DNA of 45,154 nucleotides from an uncultured Verrucomicrobiales bacterium (GTDB lineage Bacteria; Verrucomicrobiota; Verrucomicrobiia; Verrucomicrobiales; Akkermansiaceae). The notes beneath the pieces were generated by a model, which made no database searches, had not been told where the DNA came from, and worked only from the letters and a program-made list of their open reading frames with translations. The stretch is taken from assembly GCA_937930235.1 (NCBI GenBank), contig CALGLJ010000090.1, positions 1 through 45,154 of the forward strand. The letters are read 5' to 3'. This document shows, one piece after another, positions 33,759-42,540 of this stretch; position 1 is the first letter of the stretch; each line of letters opens with the position of its first letter. A program made the translations under genes and the position numbers.

Positions 33759-34570
33759 ATCAATTCATGCCTCCTCTCACCGTCCTCCCACAACCTGAAA
33801 ATTGGAATGCCGTGTTAGGCTTCGATTTTGATGATACTTTAGTGGGTCATGATCAAGTGCCGCTCATTGCCTCGGACTTTTTTGATTGTATCAAATGGAT
33901 TCGCGCCAACTACGGGGCCGCTTGGGGAATCTGCACCGGCCGTTCCCTGTATCAATTGATCGAAGGTTTTAATGAAGCGAAATTTCCCTTTCTTCCTGAT
34001 TATGTCGTGGTGCGTGAACGTGAAATTTTCACACCGGGGGATTTCGGACGTTGGACTCCAGATGAGGCGTGGAATACTTCTTGTGAGAAGGAACATCATA
34101 AACTCTTTCGGAAAGCAAAGCGTCCGCTAAAGAAAATCCAAAAATTTGTAGAAACTGAAACGCAAGGCCGTTGGGTTTCGGTTGAAGGTGATGCCGCTGG
34201 CATTGTCGCATCCACGGTTGAAGAAATGGATGGAATTTTGACATTCGTGAAAGAGGTGAAAACTCCTCCTAATCTCACCTATGAACGGAACGGCATTTAC
34301 TTACGCTTTAGCCATCATGAATTCAGTAAAGGGACTTGTCTGGTCGAGGTGGCAAAACGCTGGGGACAAACTCCTGAGACGATTCTCGCGATTGGAGATA
34401 ATTTTAATGACCTCAGCATGCTGCAGCCGGAAGTTTGCGCTTCTTGTGGCTGTCCTGCAAATGCGGTGCAAGCCGTACGAGATTGGGTGAGGGAGAGAGG
34501 GGGAAAGGTGGCCTCTAAGAATACCAGTCATGGGGTCATGGAGGTGTTAGGCCATTATTTTGAGAAATGA
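33755..34570 (+). CDS. HAD-superfamily hydrolase (class IIB, Cof-like phosphatase)
   Basis: A 271-residue Mg-dependent phosphatase-like protein. Motif I is DFDDTL (about 24-29), motif II is in CTGRSL (about 56-61), and motif IV is the GDNFNDLSML segment near residue 212. A long cap domain lies between them, with a conserved-looking REREIFTPGDFG, as in class IIB enzymes that dephosphorylate small phosphosugars. The substrate cannot be told. It starts with GTG 33755, which overlaps the TGA of the OmpA-like gene; ATG 33767 is an alternative. Its stop overlaps the ATG of the LysE gene (ATGA). The three genes are thus one translationally coupled unit. Confidence 0.88.
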   Translation: MNQFMPPLTVLPQPENWNAVLGFDFDDTLVGHDQVPLIASDFFDCIKWIRANYGAAWGICTGRSLYQLIEGFNEAKFPFLPDYVVVREREIFTPGDFGRWTPDEAWNTSCEKEHHKLFRKAKRPLKKIQKFVETETQGRWVSVEGDAAGIVASTVEEMDGILTFVKEVKTPPNLTYERNGIYLRFSHHEFSKGTCLVEVAKRWGQTPETILAIGDNFNDLSMLQPEVCASCGCPANAVQAVRDWVRERGGKVASKNTSHGVMEVLGHYFEK

Positions 34571-35178
34571 TTTCTTTGGTTAGCGAACTGGGAGCCTTTA
34601 TTTTGATCATGGCTCTGGGGCAGTTTAGCCCAGGGCCTGACATGATTTTGCTCACCCGCACGGCTCTGGCAGAAGGTCTAAAGGCGGGGATTTTGACCGT
34701 GTTTGGGATTGTGACTGGTCTCGCGGTTCATGCTTGTGCGGCCCTATTCGGGATGGCGGCTATTATCGCGGCTGGCGGTTGGTTTGCCGTCCTGATCAAG
34801 GTGGCGGCGGCATGTTATTTAATCTGGTTGGCGATTCAGCTTCTACGTGCACGAGGGGATGCAGGTGAGGTGAAGTTGTCCCGTCACTCGCCTTACTATC
34901 GAGGACTGCTTTGCAATTTACTGAACCCGAAGGTCGTCATTTTTTTCGCAGGCGCGGTGGCTCCCTTTTTAGCTCATTCCTCTCCAGTTCTCCTCGGACT
35001 TGTGATCGTGGGGGAGGGACTCCTGCTGTGGTCACTCTGGGTGGTCCTTCTTCAGCAAGAAAAGATCAGGGGGATGTATCAAAAAGCGAGCCGCTGGATC
35101 GACCGAGGCTTCGCTTTGGGCTTGATTGGATTAGCGTGGTTTACGCTTTATTCTTTGGTTTCTGGGACGACTTCATAG
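34567..35178 (+). CDS. LysE/RhtB-family amino-acid exporter
   Basis: A 203-residue membrane protein with about six helices. The family signature GQFSPGPDMILLTRTALAEG lies near residues 18-37, LLNPKVVIFFAG near 118-129 is the second signature, and the last helix is near the end. It exports amino acids or related metabolites by proton exchange, and the substrate is unknown. It is the last gene of the OmpA-like/HAD/LysE set. Its last 31 bases overlap, tail to tail, with the M16 peptidase gene on the other strand, so the two stop codons lie within each other's coding sequence. Confidence 0.92.
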   Translation: MISLVSELGAFILIMALGQFSPGPDMILLTRTALAEGLKAGILTVFGIVTGLAVHACAALFGMAAIIAAGGWFAVLIKVAAACYLIWLAIQLLRARGDAGEVKLSRHSPYYRGLLCNLLNPKVVIFFAGAVAPFLAHSSPVLLGLVIVGEGLLLWSLWVVLLQQEKIRGMYQKASRWIDRGFALGLIGLAWFTLYSLVSGTTS

Positions 35179-37937
35179 AGAAGTGAATTCTCTTTTTTGA
35201 GGTGAGTTGCCGCGAGCTGGCTGAGCTCTTCCAGGGTGATGCTAGCGTAATCGGCCTCACGATTGCGAGCGAGCTCAAGTGCGTTTGGATTTGATTGCGA
35301 GCTGGAGAGGACGTTTTGAAGCCAGTAGCTATTCTGGCGTTTTGATTGCTTGAGATTGGATTCGATGGGTTTCCGGGCTCGTTCTAACTCATCGGCAGTG
35401 ACGCCATTCTGGGCTATTTGATGAGCAAGCTGAATCATCAGTTCTCCGTATTTTTTGGTCTCACCGGGTTTGACCTGAGCGACGGCCTGGAGGTATCCGT
35501 AGTCCAATTGGGTGTTTGGATTCGCGGAGGCGCTTGGGCTGTATGAACCTCCAAGTTTTTCTCTGATTTCTTCCCGGAGTTTGTCGCTGAGAATTGCGGC
35601 TAGAAGATTGAATCGGCGGATTTGTTTTTCATTTTGATAAGCCCCTGGGATACTCCAGGCTGCAATGGCCATGGCATTGGGGATTTTCGATTCAAAGGTG
35701 AATTTTTTCTGCGCTGGGCGTGCGGGAATCTGGATTTTACGGAGGGCGCTAAAGTCGCGCGGCTCGTTCGTTCTTTTTGGTAAAGACCCAAAGGTTTTTA
35801 GAATGAGGGCGGTGGCTTTTTCGATGTCAAAATCGCCCACAAGTGAAAGCTCGATGGGGCTGTTTTTAAGTTCAGGATTCAGCCAATCTTGGACCATTTG
35901 AGTGCTGTAAGATGAGAGCGCTTCTTGGGTGGGGAATAGTGAGCGGAAGTCTCCTCCGGTCATGTCCTTTTCCATTTCGAGGGAGGCTCCCATCATGCTG
36001 TGCTTGATCTGATTGTAGATCATGGGGATTTGCATTTTGAATTGGCGTTCTCCTTCTGCGCGGTAGCCAGGGTCAGTGAGGTGAGCGCACATGAGTTGAA
36101 GCTGAAGTTCTAAGTCATCAGGAGTGGTGCGCCCGAGGAGCCGGAGATCGGATTCGGTAATTTGAAAGCCGACTCCCACGTTTTTGCCAGCGAGGACGCG
36201 CTGGAGGTCGTCGACCGAGTGTTTCCCTAGGCCGCCGCCCTGATATACTGCCGAGGCAAATTGATGAAGGCCTGGTTTGTCCTGCGGCATCTTGAAGGTG
36301 CCGGAGCCAAAACGAGCGACAAGACTGATCGAGTTTTTTTCGAAATCTGTCTTCTTCAGGTTCACTCGAATATTGTTATCGAGGGTAAGTTGAGTGATGG
36401 CGAGGTCTTCGATTTGTTTCTTCTCAGTCACGGTTCCGGGAGTGCCAGACTCGTGGTATGCGAATGCCGCGACGGTGGCATTTTCTGGCGCTGTGACTGG
36501 AGTTTTGGCACTGGCGAGATAAAGGTCTTTGAGTTTGTCTTTCGTATCTTCGGCGGCCTCATTTGTGACAAGAATCAGGGAAAGGTCAGGGGTATCCCAA
36601 AAGGTTTTAAATGCCTCGTGTAGTCGAGCTGGAGTTAAGGTCGCGAGGCCTTCTTTTGTGAGGCTGAGTTGATCTTCTGGTGTCAGGACAATCGCTTTTC
36701 GATTCACTGCACTGACATAGCTCATGGCGATGCCTTGCGAGTCACGGGTATCGGCTCGTTTGACGGCTTGTTCTGCGGCATTCATCCACTGAGCGCTGAT
36801 TTCATCGATTTCGGCTTGGGTGAAGCCGTGCTCGAAGGCCCGTCGGAATTCTTGCTCCATGACAGGGAGCGCTTTTTCCCACTGATCCTCCGCCGGAGAA
36901 ACGGTGATTGATCCGGCTTCAACCATGTTGAAATAAGTCGAGCGGCTTCCTCCTCCAGAGAGGATGGGGGAGTTTTCTTTCTTTGCTAAAATATCAAAGC
37001 GACGGCTCAAAATGGCATGTGCGGCATTGAGCGGATAAAAGGCGAGACGTTCCGCTTTGGTGTCTGGCTTTCGCGTGAAGGGGCGGATCGAATGAAGAGT
37101 GAGGTTGTCGGTGGTGATTTCCTTGTCAGTGAAGACGGCGGTGCGGAACCCGAAGCCAGTGGGAGGAATATCTTTTTTAGGATTTTTACCCGCAGTGGCA
37201 GGATTTGTGAGGGAAATGAAAGAATCACGGACTCGCTTTTCCATCTCTTCGACCTTGAAGTCCCCCGTGACGATAAAGGTCATGCGCTCAGGGGTGTAAA
37301 AGTTTTTGTAAAAATGGACGAAACGTTCGCGCGGAGCTGACCGAATGACCTCTTCCGTCCCGATGGGAAGTCTCTTCATTAAGTGAGAGTCAGGGAGGAG
37401 GTAGTCGAACTGTTTGATAAACATGCGGAAGCTCACCGAATCTCGGGAGGTTTTTTCTGAAATGATGACTCCGCGTTCTTTATCGATCTCATCCAGTTTG
37501 AGAAGAGCTCCATCCGCGAAGTCACGCATCACGGTGAAGGTGAGATCGACTGTTTCATCCGTCATGTTCGGGAGGTCGAGCATGTAGACTGTTTCATCGA
37601 ACGATGTGTATGCATTGGCATGAGCCCCGAAGGAGATTCCGAGGCGTTGCATTTTGGGAATGATTTCTGCCGCCGTGAAATTTTTTGTCCCATTGAAGAC
37701 CATGTGCTCTAAAAAATGGGCAATGCCACGTTGGTCATCGGCTTCATGGAGTGAGCCAGCCGCGATATGAAGACGGACTGAAAAACGTCCGGGAGGTTCT
37801 GCGTTGGGACGGATGATATACTGAAGTCCGTTGTCCAGAGTTCCGAAGACGGTCTTGGGATCAGGTTTGAGTTCCGAGATCTGGGCGAGCGCGGGAATGG
37901 TCAATGCGATCAGGGAAGAGAGAATGGAGAACTTCAT
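35148..37937 (-). CDS. Exported M16-family zinc peptidase (insulinase/pitrilysin-like)
   Basis: A 929-residue protein with a signal peptide (MKFSILSSLIALTIPALA). The inverted zinc motif H74-F-L-E-H78 in AHFLEHMVFNGTKNF lies in the first M16 domain, followed by an ANAYTSFDETVYMLDLP segment and a downstream Glu-containing helix (the third ligand). A second, inactive M16-like half follows, with a C-terminal copy near residue 700. It probably degrades peptides in the periplasm. Its start lies 20 bases after the stop of the Rrf2 regulator gene, so the two form a likely operon and the peptidase may be controlled by that regulator. Confidence 0.93.
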   Translation of the reverse strand: MKFSILSSLIALTIPALAQISELKPDPKTVFGTLDNGLQYIIRPNAEPPGRFSVRLHIAAGSLHEADDQRGIAHFLEHMVFNGTKNFTAAEIIPKMQRLGISFGAHANAYTSFDETVYMLDLPNMTDETVDLTFTVMRDFADGALLKLDEIDKERGVIISEKTSRDSVSFRMFIKQFDYLLPDSHLMKRLPIGTEEVIRSAPRERFVHFYKNFYTPERMTFIVTGDFKVEEMEKRVRDSFISLTNPATAGKNPKKDIPPTGFGFRTAVFTDKEITTDNLTLHSIRPFTRKPDTKAERLAFYPLNAAHAILSRRFDILAKKENSPILSGGGSRSTYFNMVEAGSITVSPAEDQWEKALPVMEQEFRRAFEHGFTQAEIDEISAQWMNAAEQAVKRADTRDSQGIAMSYVSAVNRKAIVLTPEDQLSLTKEGLATLTPARLHEAFKTFWDTPDLSLILVTNEAAEDTKDKLKDLYLASAKTPVTAPENATVAAFAYHESGTPGTVTEKKQIEDLAITQLTLDNNIRVNLKKTDFEKNSISLVARFGSGTFKMPQDKPGLHQFASAVYQGGGLGKHSVDDLQRVLAGKNVGVGFQITESDLRLLGRTTPDDLELQLQLMCAHLTDPGYRAEGERQFKMQIPMIYNQIKHSMMGASLEMEKDMTGGDFRSLFPTQEALSSYSTQMVQDWLNPELKNSPIELSLVGDFDIEKATALILKTFGSLPKRTNEPRDFSALRKIQIPARPAQKKFTFESKIPNAMAIAAWSIPGAYQNEKQIRRFNLLAAILSDKLREEIREKLGGSYSPSASANPNTQLDYGYLQAVAQVKPGETKKYGELMIQLAHQIAQNGVTADELERARKPIESNLKQSKRQNSYWLQNVLSSSQSNPNALELARNREADYASITLEELSQLAATHLKKENSLLYEVVPETKE

Positions 37938-37957
37938 AAGGTGATGTTGTGAGTGGG

Positions 37958-38362
37958 TTAAATATAGAACATAGGCTCTGAGTCTGAAGCGAGAGACTCC
38001 AGATTTGCTGAATCGAGGATATTGCGAGTCGCTTGCTGAATCTCTTCCCAGATGGGGGAGATGGGATTGTTATGATTCTCGGAGGTCGATTCGCTCAGGC
38101 TTTCAGGTTCCAGTGCTTCTACAACTTGTAGGAGCGTGATTTTGTCGGGGCTTTCGGTCAGCTTCCAGCCTCCTGTTTTTCCACGGCGGCTCGTAATCAT
38201 GCCCGTCCGTTTTAGCTCATTCAGTATCTGAGCTAAAAAACTAGATGGTATCGATTCGTTCTCTGCAATATCATCTGCACGAACAACCGACTGTCCATCG
38301 TGCTGCTTGGCCAAATGAACCAAAGCCCTGCTTGCGTAATCCAGCTTTTGCGTAACCCTCAC
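37958..38362 (-). CDS. Rrf2-family transcriptional regulator lacking the Fe-S cysteines
   Basis: A 134-residue winged-helix regulator when started at GTG 38362, which gives the family-typical opening RVTQKLDYASRALVHLA. The recognition region is SIPSSFLAQILNELKRTG with the wing GKTGGWKL. No cysteine is present; the region of IscR/NsrR that holds three cluster cysteines reads NHNNPISPIWEEI here, so an iron-sulfur cluster is unlikely. Cys-free members include CymR, a cysteine-metabolism repressor, and the divergent neighbour here is cysE. The regulator gene is followed by the M16 peptidase in the same direction. A longer frame to 38461 would overlap cysE antisense and is rejected. Confidence 0.88.
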   Translation of the reverse strand: MRVTQKLDYASRALVHLAKQHDGQSVVRADDIAENESIPSSFLAQILNELKRTGMITSRRGKTGGWKLTESPDKITLLQVVEALEPESLSESTSENHNNPISPIWEEIQQATRNILDSANLESLASDSEPMFYI

Positions 38363-38367
38363 TGATG

Positions 38368-38374
38368 AAAGGAG
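38368..38374 (+). promoter_or_regulatory. Shine-Dalgarno site of cysE
   Basis: AAAGGAG lies 11 bases before ATG 38386 and supports that start over the in-frame ATG at 38365, which overlaps the site itself. Confidence 0.55.
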
Positions 38375-38385
38375 AACACACCGAG

Positions 38386-39261
38386 ATGACGAGCGCCAGC
38401 ACTTATGAGCCGCTTTTATGCGCAGAAGGGAAACCTGATTTAGAAAAGATATGGGCCGCAATCAGCCAAGAGGCCGCACTGATTGCAAAAAATGAGCAGC
38501 GTCTCACGCCTTTAATCTCTGATATTTTCTTAAAAAGAAACAGTCTTGGAGCTGCGGTGGCGGCACGATTATCTCGCAAATTGGCACGGGAAGATATGAC
38601 CCGTGACGAACTTTTACCTCTTTTGGAGGAAATTCTTACCGATCATAAAACGCTCGTAGACAGTATGGCGGCTGATCTTTTGGCGATTGCTGAACGTGAT
38701 CCAGCCTGCACCTCGATCATTCAGCCTCTCTTGTATTATAAGGGATTCCTGGCGATTTCGACTTATCGCGTGAGCCATCAGTTGTGGCAGAATGAGCGAC
38801 ATGATCTAGCGCTCTACTTTCAGGGGCTTTCTTCGGAGGTCTTTGGGGTGGATATTCATCCAGCCGCTCGTCTTGGATGCGGCCTTTTTCTCGATCACGC
38901 GACCAGCGTAGTGATGGGGGAGACGACGATTGTAGAAGACCATGTTTCGATTCTTCATGAGGTGACTCTGGGAGGGACTGGAAAGATTTCAGGTGCTCGA
39001 CACCCCATTATCCGTTCAGGAGTCTTGATTGGAGCGGGGGCGAAAATTCTCGGTCGAGTGGAGATTGGAGCGGGTGCAAAAATCGGTGCGGGCAGTGTGG
39101 TATTGAATGATGTGGAGCCTCGCAAAACCGTCGCTGGAGTTCCGGCCGTGGTAGTGGGAGAGAGCTCGTCTTCGAATCCCGCGCAAGCGATGGATCAGAG
39201 CTTATTCTGTTCTGAATCTCAGAAAGCAGGGGATGATAGCTTGAAGGGTTCTGGACTCTAA
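38386..39261 (+). CDS. cysE: Serine O-acetyltransferase
   Basis: A 291-residue enzyme that acetylates serine with acetyl-CoA, the first step of cysteine synthesis. The N-terminal alpha-helical domain (about 1-150) leads into a left-handed beta-helix of hexapeptide repeats (about 150-260) with IHPAARLGCGLFLDHATSVV, MGETTIVEDHVSILHEVTLGG and VLIGAGAKILGRVEIGAGAKIG. The C-terminal tail of about 35 residues is Ser/Gln-rich; CysE tails often bind CysK. The start at 38386 follows an AAAGGAG. It is divergent from the Rrf2-type regulator with 23 bases between the starts. No cysK is in the window. Confidence 0.95.
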   Translation: MTSASTYEPLLCAEGKPDLEKIWAAISQEAALIAKNEQRLTPLISDIFLKRNSLGAAVAARLSRKLAREDMTRDELLPLLEEILTDHKTLVDSMAADLLAIAERDPACTSIIQPLLYYKGFLAISTYRVSHQLWQNERHDLALYFQGLSSEVFGVDIHPAARLGCGLFLDHATSVVMGETTIVEDHVSILHEVTLGGTGKISGARHPIIRSGVLIGAGAKILGRVEIGAGAKIGAGSVVLNDVEPRKTVAGVPAVVVGESSSSNPAQAMDQSLFCSESQKAGDDSLKGSGL

Positions 39262-39340
39262 TGCGGGGGCATTGTTAAGCAATCTGGGGAGTAATTTCCT
39301 CTGAGAGAAAGATCGATATTTTGTAATGGCACCTTGTTAG

Positions 39341-39982
39341 ATGATGAACGATAATCTCGGCGTTATGATTACCATTTTCGCTTCTTTCACTGGCATCATA
39401 GGCATCCTCATCGGTGGCTTGATTGTTCTCGCTGTGATTTTAGGACTGTTCCTTGTGTTGCAATACAACGGTCTGGTGAAACATCGAAATCGCTACCGCA
39501 ATGCCTTTGCGCAGATCGACGTGCAGCTCAAGCGTCGCCATGATTTGATTCCTAATTTGATCGAAACAGCCAAGGCCTATCTCTCTCATGAGCGTGAAAC
39601 CCTTGAAGCTGTCATCCAGGCTCGTAATGCAGCGGAATCAGCCCGGACCGATGTGAATGTTGATAATAAAGCGGGCATGGAAAAGCTCATGAAAGCTGAA
39701 AGCGGACTGGGTTCTGTTTTGGGGCGCCTTTTCGCTCTGTCCGAGGCGTATCCAGATTTGCGTTCGAATGAAAATATGAAGCAGCTGAGCGAAGAGCTCA
39801 CAAGCACCGAGAACAAAGTGTCTTTTGCACGTCAGAGCTACAATGATTCGGTGATGAACTACAATAATAAGCGGGAAGCGTTCCCGAGTAATATTGTGGC
39901 GAATTCCTTTAATTTTACGCCCGCCGTGCTCTTTGAGGTCGCAGATGAGTCGGAGCGTGATGCGATTAAAGTCAGTTTCTAA
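39341..39982 (+). CDS. LemA-family protein
   Basis: A 213-residue protein with one N-terminal membrane helix (about 18-44, TGIIGILIGGLIVLAVILGLFLVLQ) followed by the LemA helical bundle: YNGLVKHRNRYRNAFAQIDVQLKRRHDLIPNLIET, ARNAAESA and FARQSYNDSVMNYNNKREAFPSNI. LemA proteins are of unclear function but are often paired with M48 membrane peptidases or with TPM-type proteins, as here, where an M48 gene starts 10 bases downstream. The two are very likely co-transcribed. The usual C-terminal Phe-Asn-Phe-Thr segment near residue 192 is present. Confidence 0.93.
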   Translation: MMNDNLGVMITIFASFTGIIGILIGGLIVLAVILGLFLVLQYNGLVKHRNRYRNAFAQIDVQLKRRHDLIPNLIETAKAYLSHERETLEAVIQARNAAESARTDVNVDNKAGMEKLMKAESGLGSVLGRLFALSEAYPDLRSNENMKQLSEELTSTENKVSFARQSYNDSVMNYNNKREAFPSNIVANSFNFTPAVLFEVADESERDAIKVSF

Positions 39983-39992
39983 ATTCTGACTG

Positions 39993-41894
39993 ATGGATTT
40001 CTTTGAGGCTCAGGATCACGCCCGTCGCCGCACCAAATGGCTGGTCCTTTGGTTTTTACTGGCGGTGCTTGGGGTGGTGATTGCCGTCAATGCACTGGTG
40101 TTTTTGATCTTCCAGGGGCAGGGGATGGGGGAGCAAATTTCGTTTGGATTTATCCTCCCGGTGAGTGTCATTACGGGTGGACTGATCCTGGGGGCGAGTG
40201 GATTTAAGTCCCTCCAGCTCAATGCAGGCGGGGCGGTGGTTGCGGAAGATCTCGGGGGGCGCTTGGTCATGCCGGGAAGCACCGATTTTGAAGAACGTAA
40301 GCTTTTGAATATCGTCGAAGAAATGGCGATCGCATCAGGCATGCCCGTGCCGCAGGTCTACCTGATGGATCAGGAAGAGGGGATCAATGCCTTTGCGGCA
40401 GGCACGGAACCATCGAATGCAGTTATTGGAGTCACACGTGGATGTGTGCAGCGACTCTCTCGTGACGAGTTAGAAGGGGTCGTGGCACACGAATTTAGCC
40501 ATATTCTCAATGGAGACATGAGCTTAAACATGCGTCTCATTGGATTGATTTTTGGTTTGATGGCCATTTCCATTGTCGGGCGCAGCCTTTTTGAGGTGAT
40601 GCGTTTTTCCAGCTACTCTTCCCGTAGGAATGATCGTGAAGGGGGGGGGATTGGCATTGCACTTTTTATTTTGGGAATTGGCTTACTCGCGGTGGGATCG
40701 ATTGGAGTCTTTTTTGGTCGGATGATTCAGGCCGCCATTTCCCGTCAGCGGGAATACCTTGCAGATGCTTCGGCGGTCCAGTTTACGCGGAATCCAGACG
40801 GGATTGCCAATGCTTTGAAGAAAATTGGTGGACTATCGATGGATAATAAGATGGTGAATGCGAAGGCTGCGGAGGCCAGTCACATGATGTTTTCTGACGC
40901 CGGTCTCTTTAGTTTTGGCTTGGCCACGCATCCCCCGCTTGAGGTGCGAATTCAGGCACTTCAGAAAAGCTGGGACGGGAAATTTTCTGATTCAGACCTC
41001 CCACCGGTGGCCCGTGATCATGCGCGGCCCAAGCAGAAGTCTCGCTCACCATTGGATCTTCCCGTGATTTCAGGGCTCGGTGCTCTTGATGAAATGGGGA
41101 ATGAAGAACGATTGCGCATCGAGAACGGGCACAAAATCCATGAAGGTCTAAGAGACAATTGGAAGCGAGCAGCGCATGATCGAGAAGAAGCTCAGGCTCT
41201 CGTATTTGGTCTCCTACTTGCTGAAGATGGAAAATTGCGAGATGGGGAGATGCGTTTTCTTGAGAAAGCTGCCGGTGAAGAAGCGGCTCAGTTAGCACAA
41301 CAATGGCAGGGTGAGGTGCGCGATTTACACTCAGCTCGTAAGATTGCCCTGATTGATTTAGCTCTTCCCACTCTACGAGGCTTGAGCCCGCTGGAGTATG
41401 AGCGTTTTTTGAAGGTAACGCAGTGGCTCATTGCCAGTGATGCTCAGGTGGATCTCTTTGAATTTATGCTTCAGCGAGTAGTGGAGCGTCATTTGGTCAG
41501 TCATTTTGAAAAACGCGGATTTAGAAAAATTCGTTACACGAAATTTTCCCAATTATCCGAAGAGGCAAATGTCTTAATTTCGACGATGGCTGGAGTAGGT
41601 GCGAGTAGCGAGCAGGAGGTGCGTAAGGCGTATGCGGAAGCGGTGACATCATTGCCTGGTTGGAATCAGTCTCTCGTAGGAGGGTCAGCTCTGAGTGAGC
41701 TGACGCAAATTCTGACACGCTTTGATCAAGCGTCACCTTTGGTTAAGAAGAAGCTTCTCTTAGCATGCGGTCGCGCGGCTGCTGCTGATGGGGATCTCGC
41801 AAATCGTGAAGCGGAGATGATCCGTGCCATTGCCGACTCCATCGGATGTCCGGTGCCACCTTTTGTCGAGGCACTTGAAGAAACAGCTGCGTAA
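39993..41894 (+). CDS. M48-family (HtpX-like) membrane metalloprotease with TerB-like C-terminal region
   Basis: A 633-residue protein. Two helices lie near residues 15-70, the zinc motif is H166-E-F-S-H170 in VVAHEFSHILNGD, two further helices follow (about 180-240), and the third zinc ligand lies in SRQREYLADASAV near residue 253. The peptidase part ends near residue 340. About 290 extra residues follow. These include acidic-loop helical segments LVFGLLLAEDGKLRDGEMRFLEKA and LLACGRAAAADGDLANREAEMIRAIAD that look like TerB-type modules. It is likely an inner-membrane quality-control protease, and the TerB-like tail may bind metal or partners. It is paired with LemA upstream. Confidence 0.9.
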   Translation: MDFFEAQDHARRRTKWLVLWFLLAVLGVVIAVNALVFLIFQGQGMGEQISFGFILPVSVITGGLILGASGFKSLQLNAGGAVVAEDLGGRLVMPGSTDFEERKLLNIVEEMAIASGMPVPQVYLMDQEEGINAFAAGTEPSNAVIGVTRGCVQRLSRDELEGVVAHEFSHILNGDMSLNMRLIGLIFGLMAISIVGRSLFEVMRFSSYSSRRNDREGGGIGIALFILGIGLLAVGSIGVFFGRMIQAAISRQREYLADASAVQFTRNPDGIANALKKIGGLSMDNKMVNAKAAEASHMMFSDAGLFSFGLATHPPLEVRIQALQKSWDGKFSDSDLPPVARDHARPKQKSRSPLDLPVISGLGALDEMGNEERLRIENGHKIHEGLRDNWKRAAHDREEAQALVFGLLLAEDGKLRDGEMRFLEKAAGEEAAQLAQQWQGEVRDLHSARKIALIDLALPTLRGLSPLEYERFLKVTQWLIASDAQVDLFEFMLQRVVERHLVSHFEKRGFRKIRYTKFSQLSEEANVLISTMAGVGASSEQEVRKAYAEAVTSLPGWNQSLVGGSALSELTQILTRFDQASPLVKKKLLLACGRAAAADGDLANREAEMIRAIADSIGCPVPPFVEALEETAA

Positions 41895-42540
41895 GCTCAG
41901 GAAGAAATTAAAGACAGGCGGTGGGCGTCAAAAAAATTCAGAAATACGCCCTAGTAGAATGCCTAACCGAAGAACTTTTTATTGTTTCAAAATTCGCATT
42001 AGCGATCCTTTTTCAGAACCTCTTCGTGTTCAAGGAAAAGTGCTCCTGTTATTCTCTCTGAGAGAGAGAATAGTTGGTGTGAATGATTTTAGAACCTCTA
42101 GTAATAATCTCTCAGGAGGAATGTTATTAGGAAAAGTGAAAACGTAACAAAGTAATCAAAGCTTAATTTTTTTTTTGAATGAACACGCATCAACTGTAAT
42201 ATTGATTCAGTAAATAAAATTTTTTTAACATTAGTTCTGCAGAGCGATGTTGAAATTTAACTGAGCTAAATTAGGTGTCACCTTTTGAAGAGATGTGATT
42301 TGGACTCGTAAAGCCGATGTGACAAAGAGTTTCGGAGCTTTTCTGCGCATCGCATTAAATATCCTTTAATTAGACGCTTCACTGAAAAACAGTCTGCCAA
42401 AGAAAAGGCGCTGTATCGGAAATGATATACAATTTCTCGAGTGGATTTTGTAAGTTTCCTGGTTTTGATTATCACGAAAACAAGAATTGAGACATCCTCT
42501 TGCATTGTGAATTTTTTTTTACTATTACGTAATTCGAACG
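41895..42540. other. AT-rich intergenic region without a supported gene
   Basis: These 646 bases between the M48 gene and the secreted metalloprotease have no coding frame I can support; the frames that exist are short, start inside M48 or lack any family pattern. It holds a 6-base-pair hairpin (41923-41951) with a 17-base loop, which may end M48 transcription, a 9-base-pair hairpin (42050-42072) and long A/T runs. A 10-base palindrome ATTACGTAAT (42524-42533) and a weak TTGCAT/TATTAC promoter-like pair lie just before the next gene. Confidence 0.5.
42050..42072. other. 9-base-pair hairpin in the gap before the metalloprotease gene
   Basis: TATTCTCTC and GAGAGAATA form a perfect 9-base-pair stem around TGAGA. 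No T-run follows. It could be an RNA structure or a protein-binding inverted repeat. Confidence 0.5.

Noticed and set aside
38363-38461. An upstream extension of the Rrf2 regulator to 38461
   Set aside because: The extra 33 residues do not match the family and would overlap the cysE start antisense; GTG 38362 gives the standard N-terminus.
41824-42147. A 107-codon frame running from the end of the M48 gene into the AT-rich gap
   Set aside because: It begins inside M48 in another frame, is basic and has no recognisable domain or start signal.
42278-42505. A 75-codon minus-strand frame in the AT-rich gap
   Set aside because: No ribosome binding site, no family pattern, and composition typical of a chance frame in AT-rich DNA.
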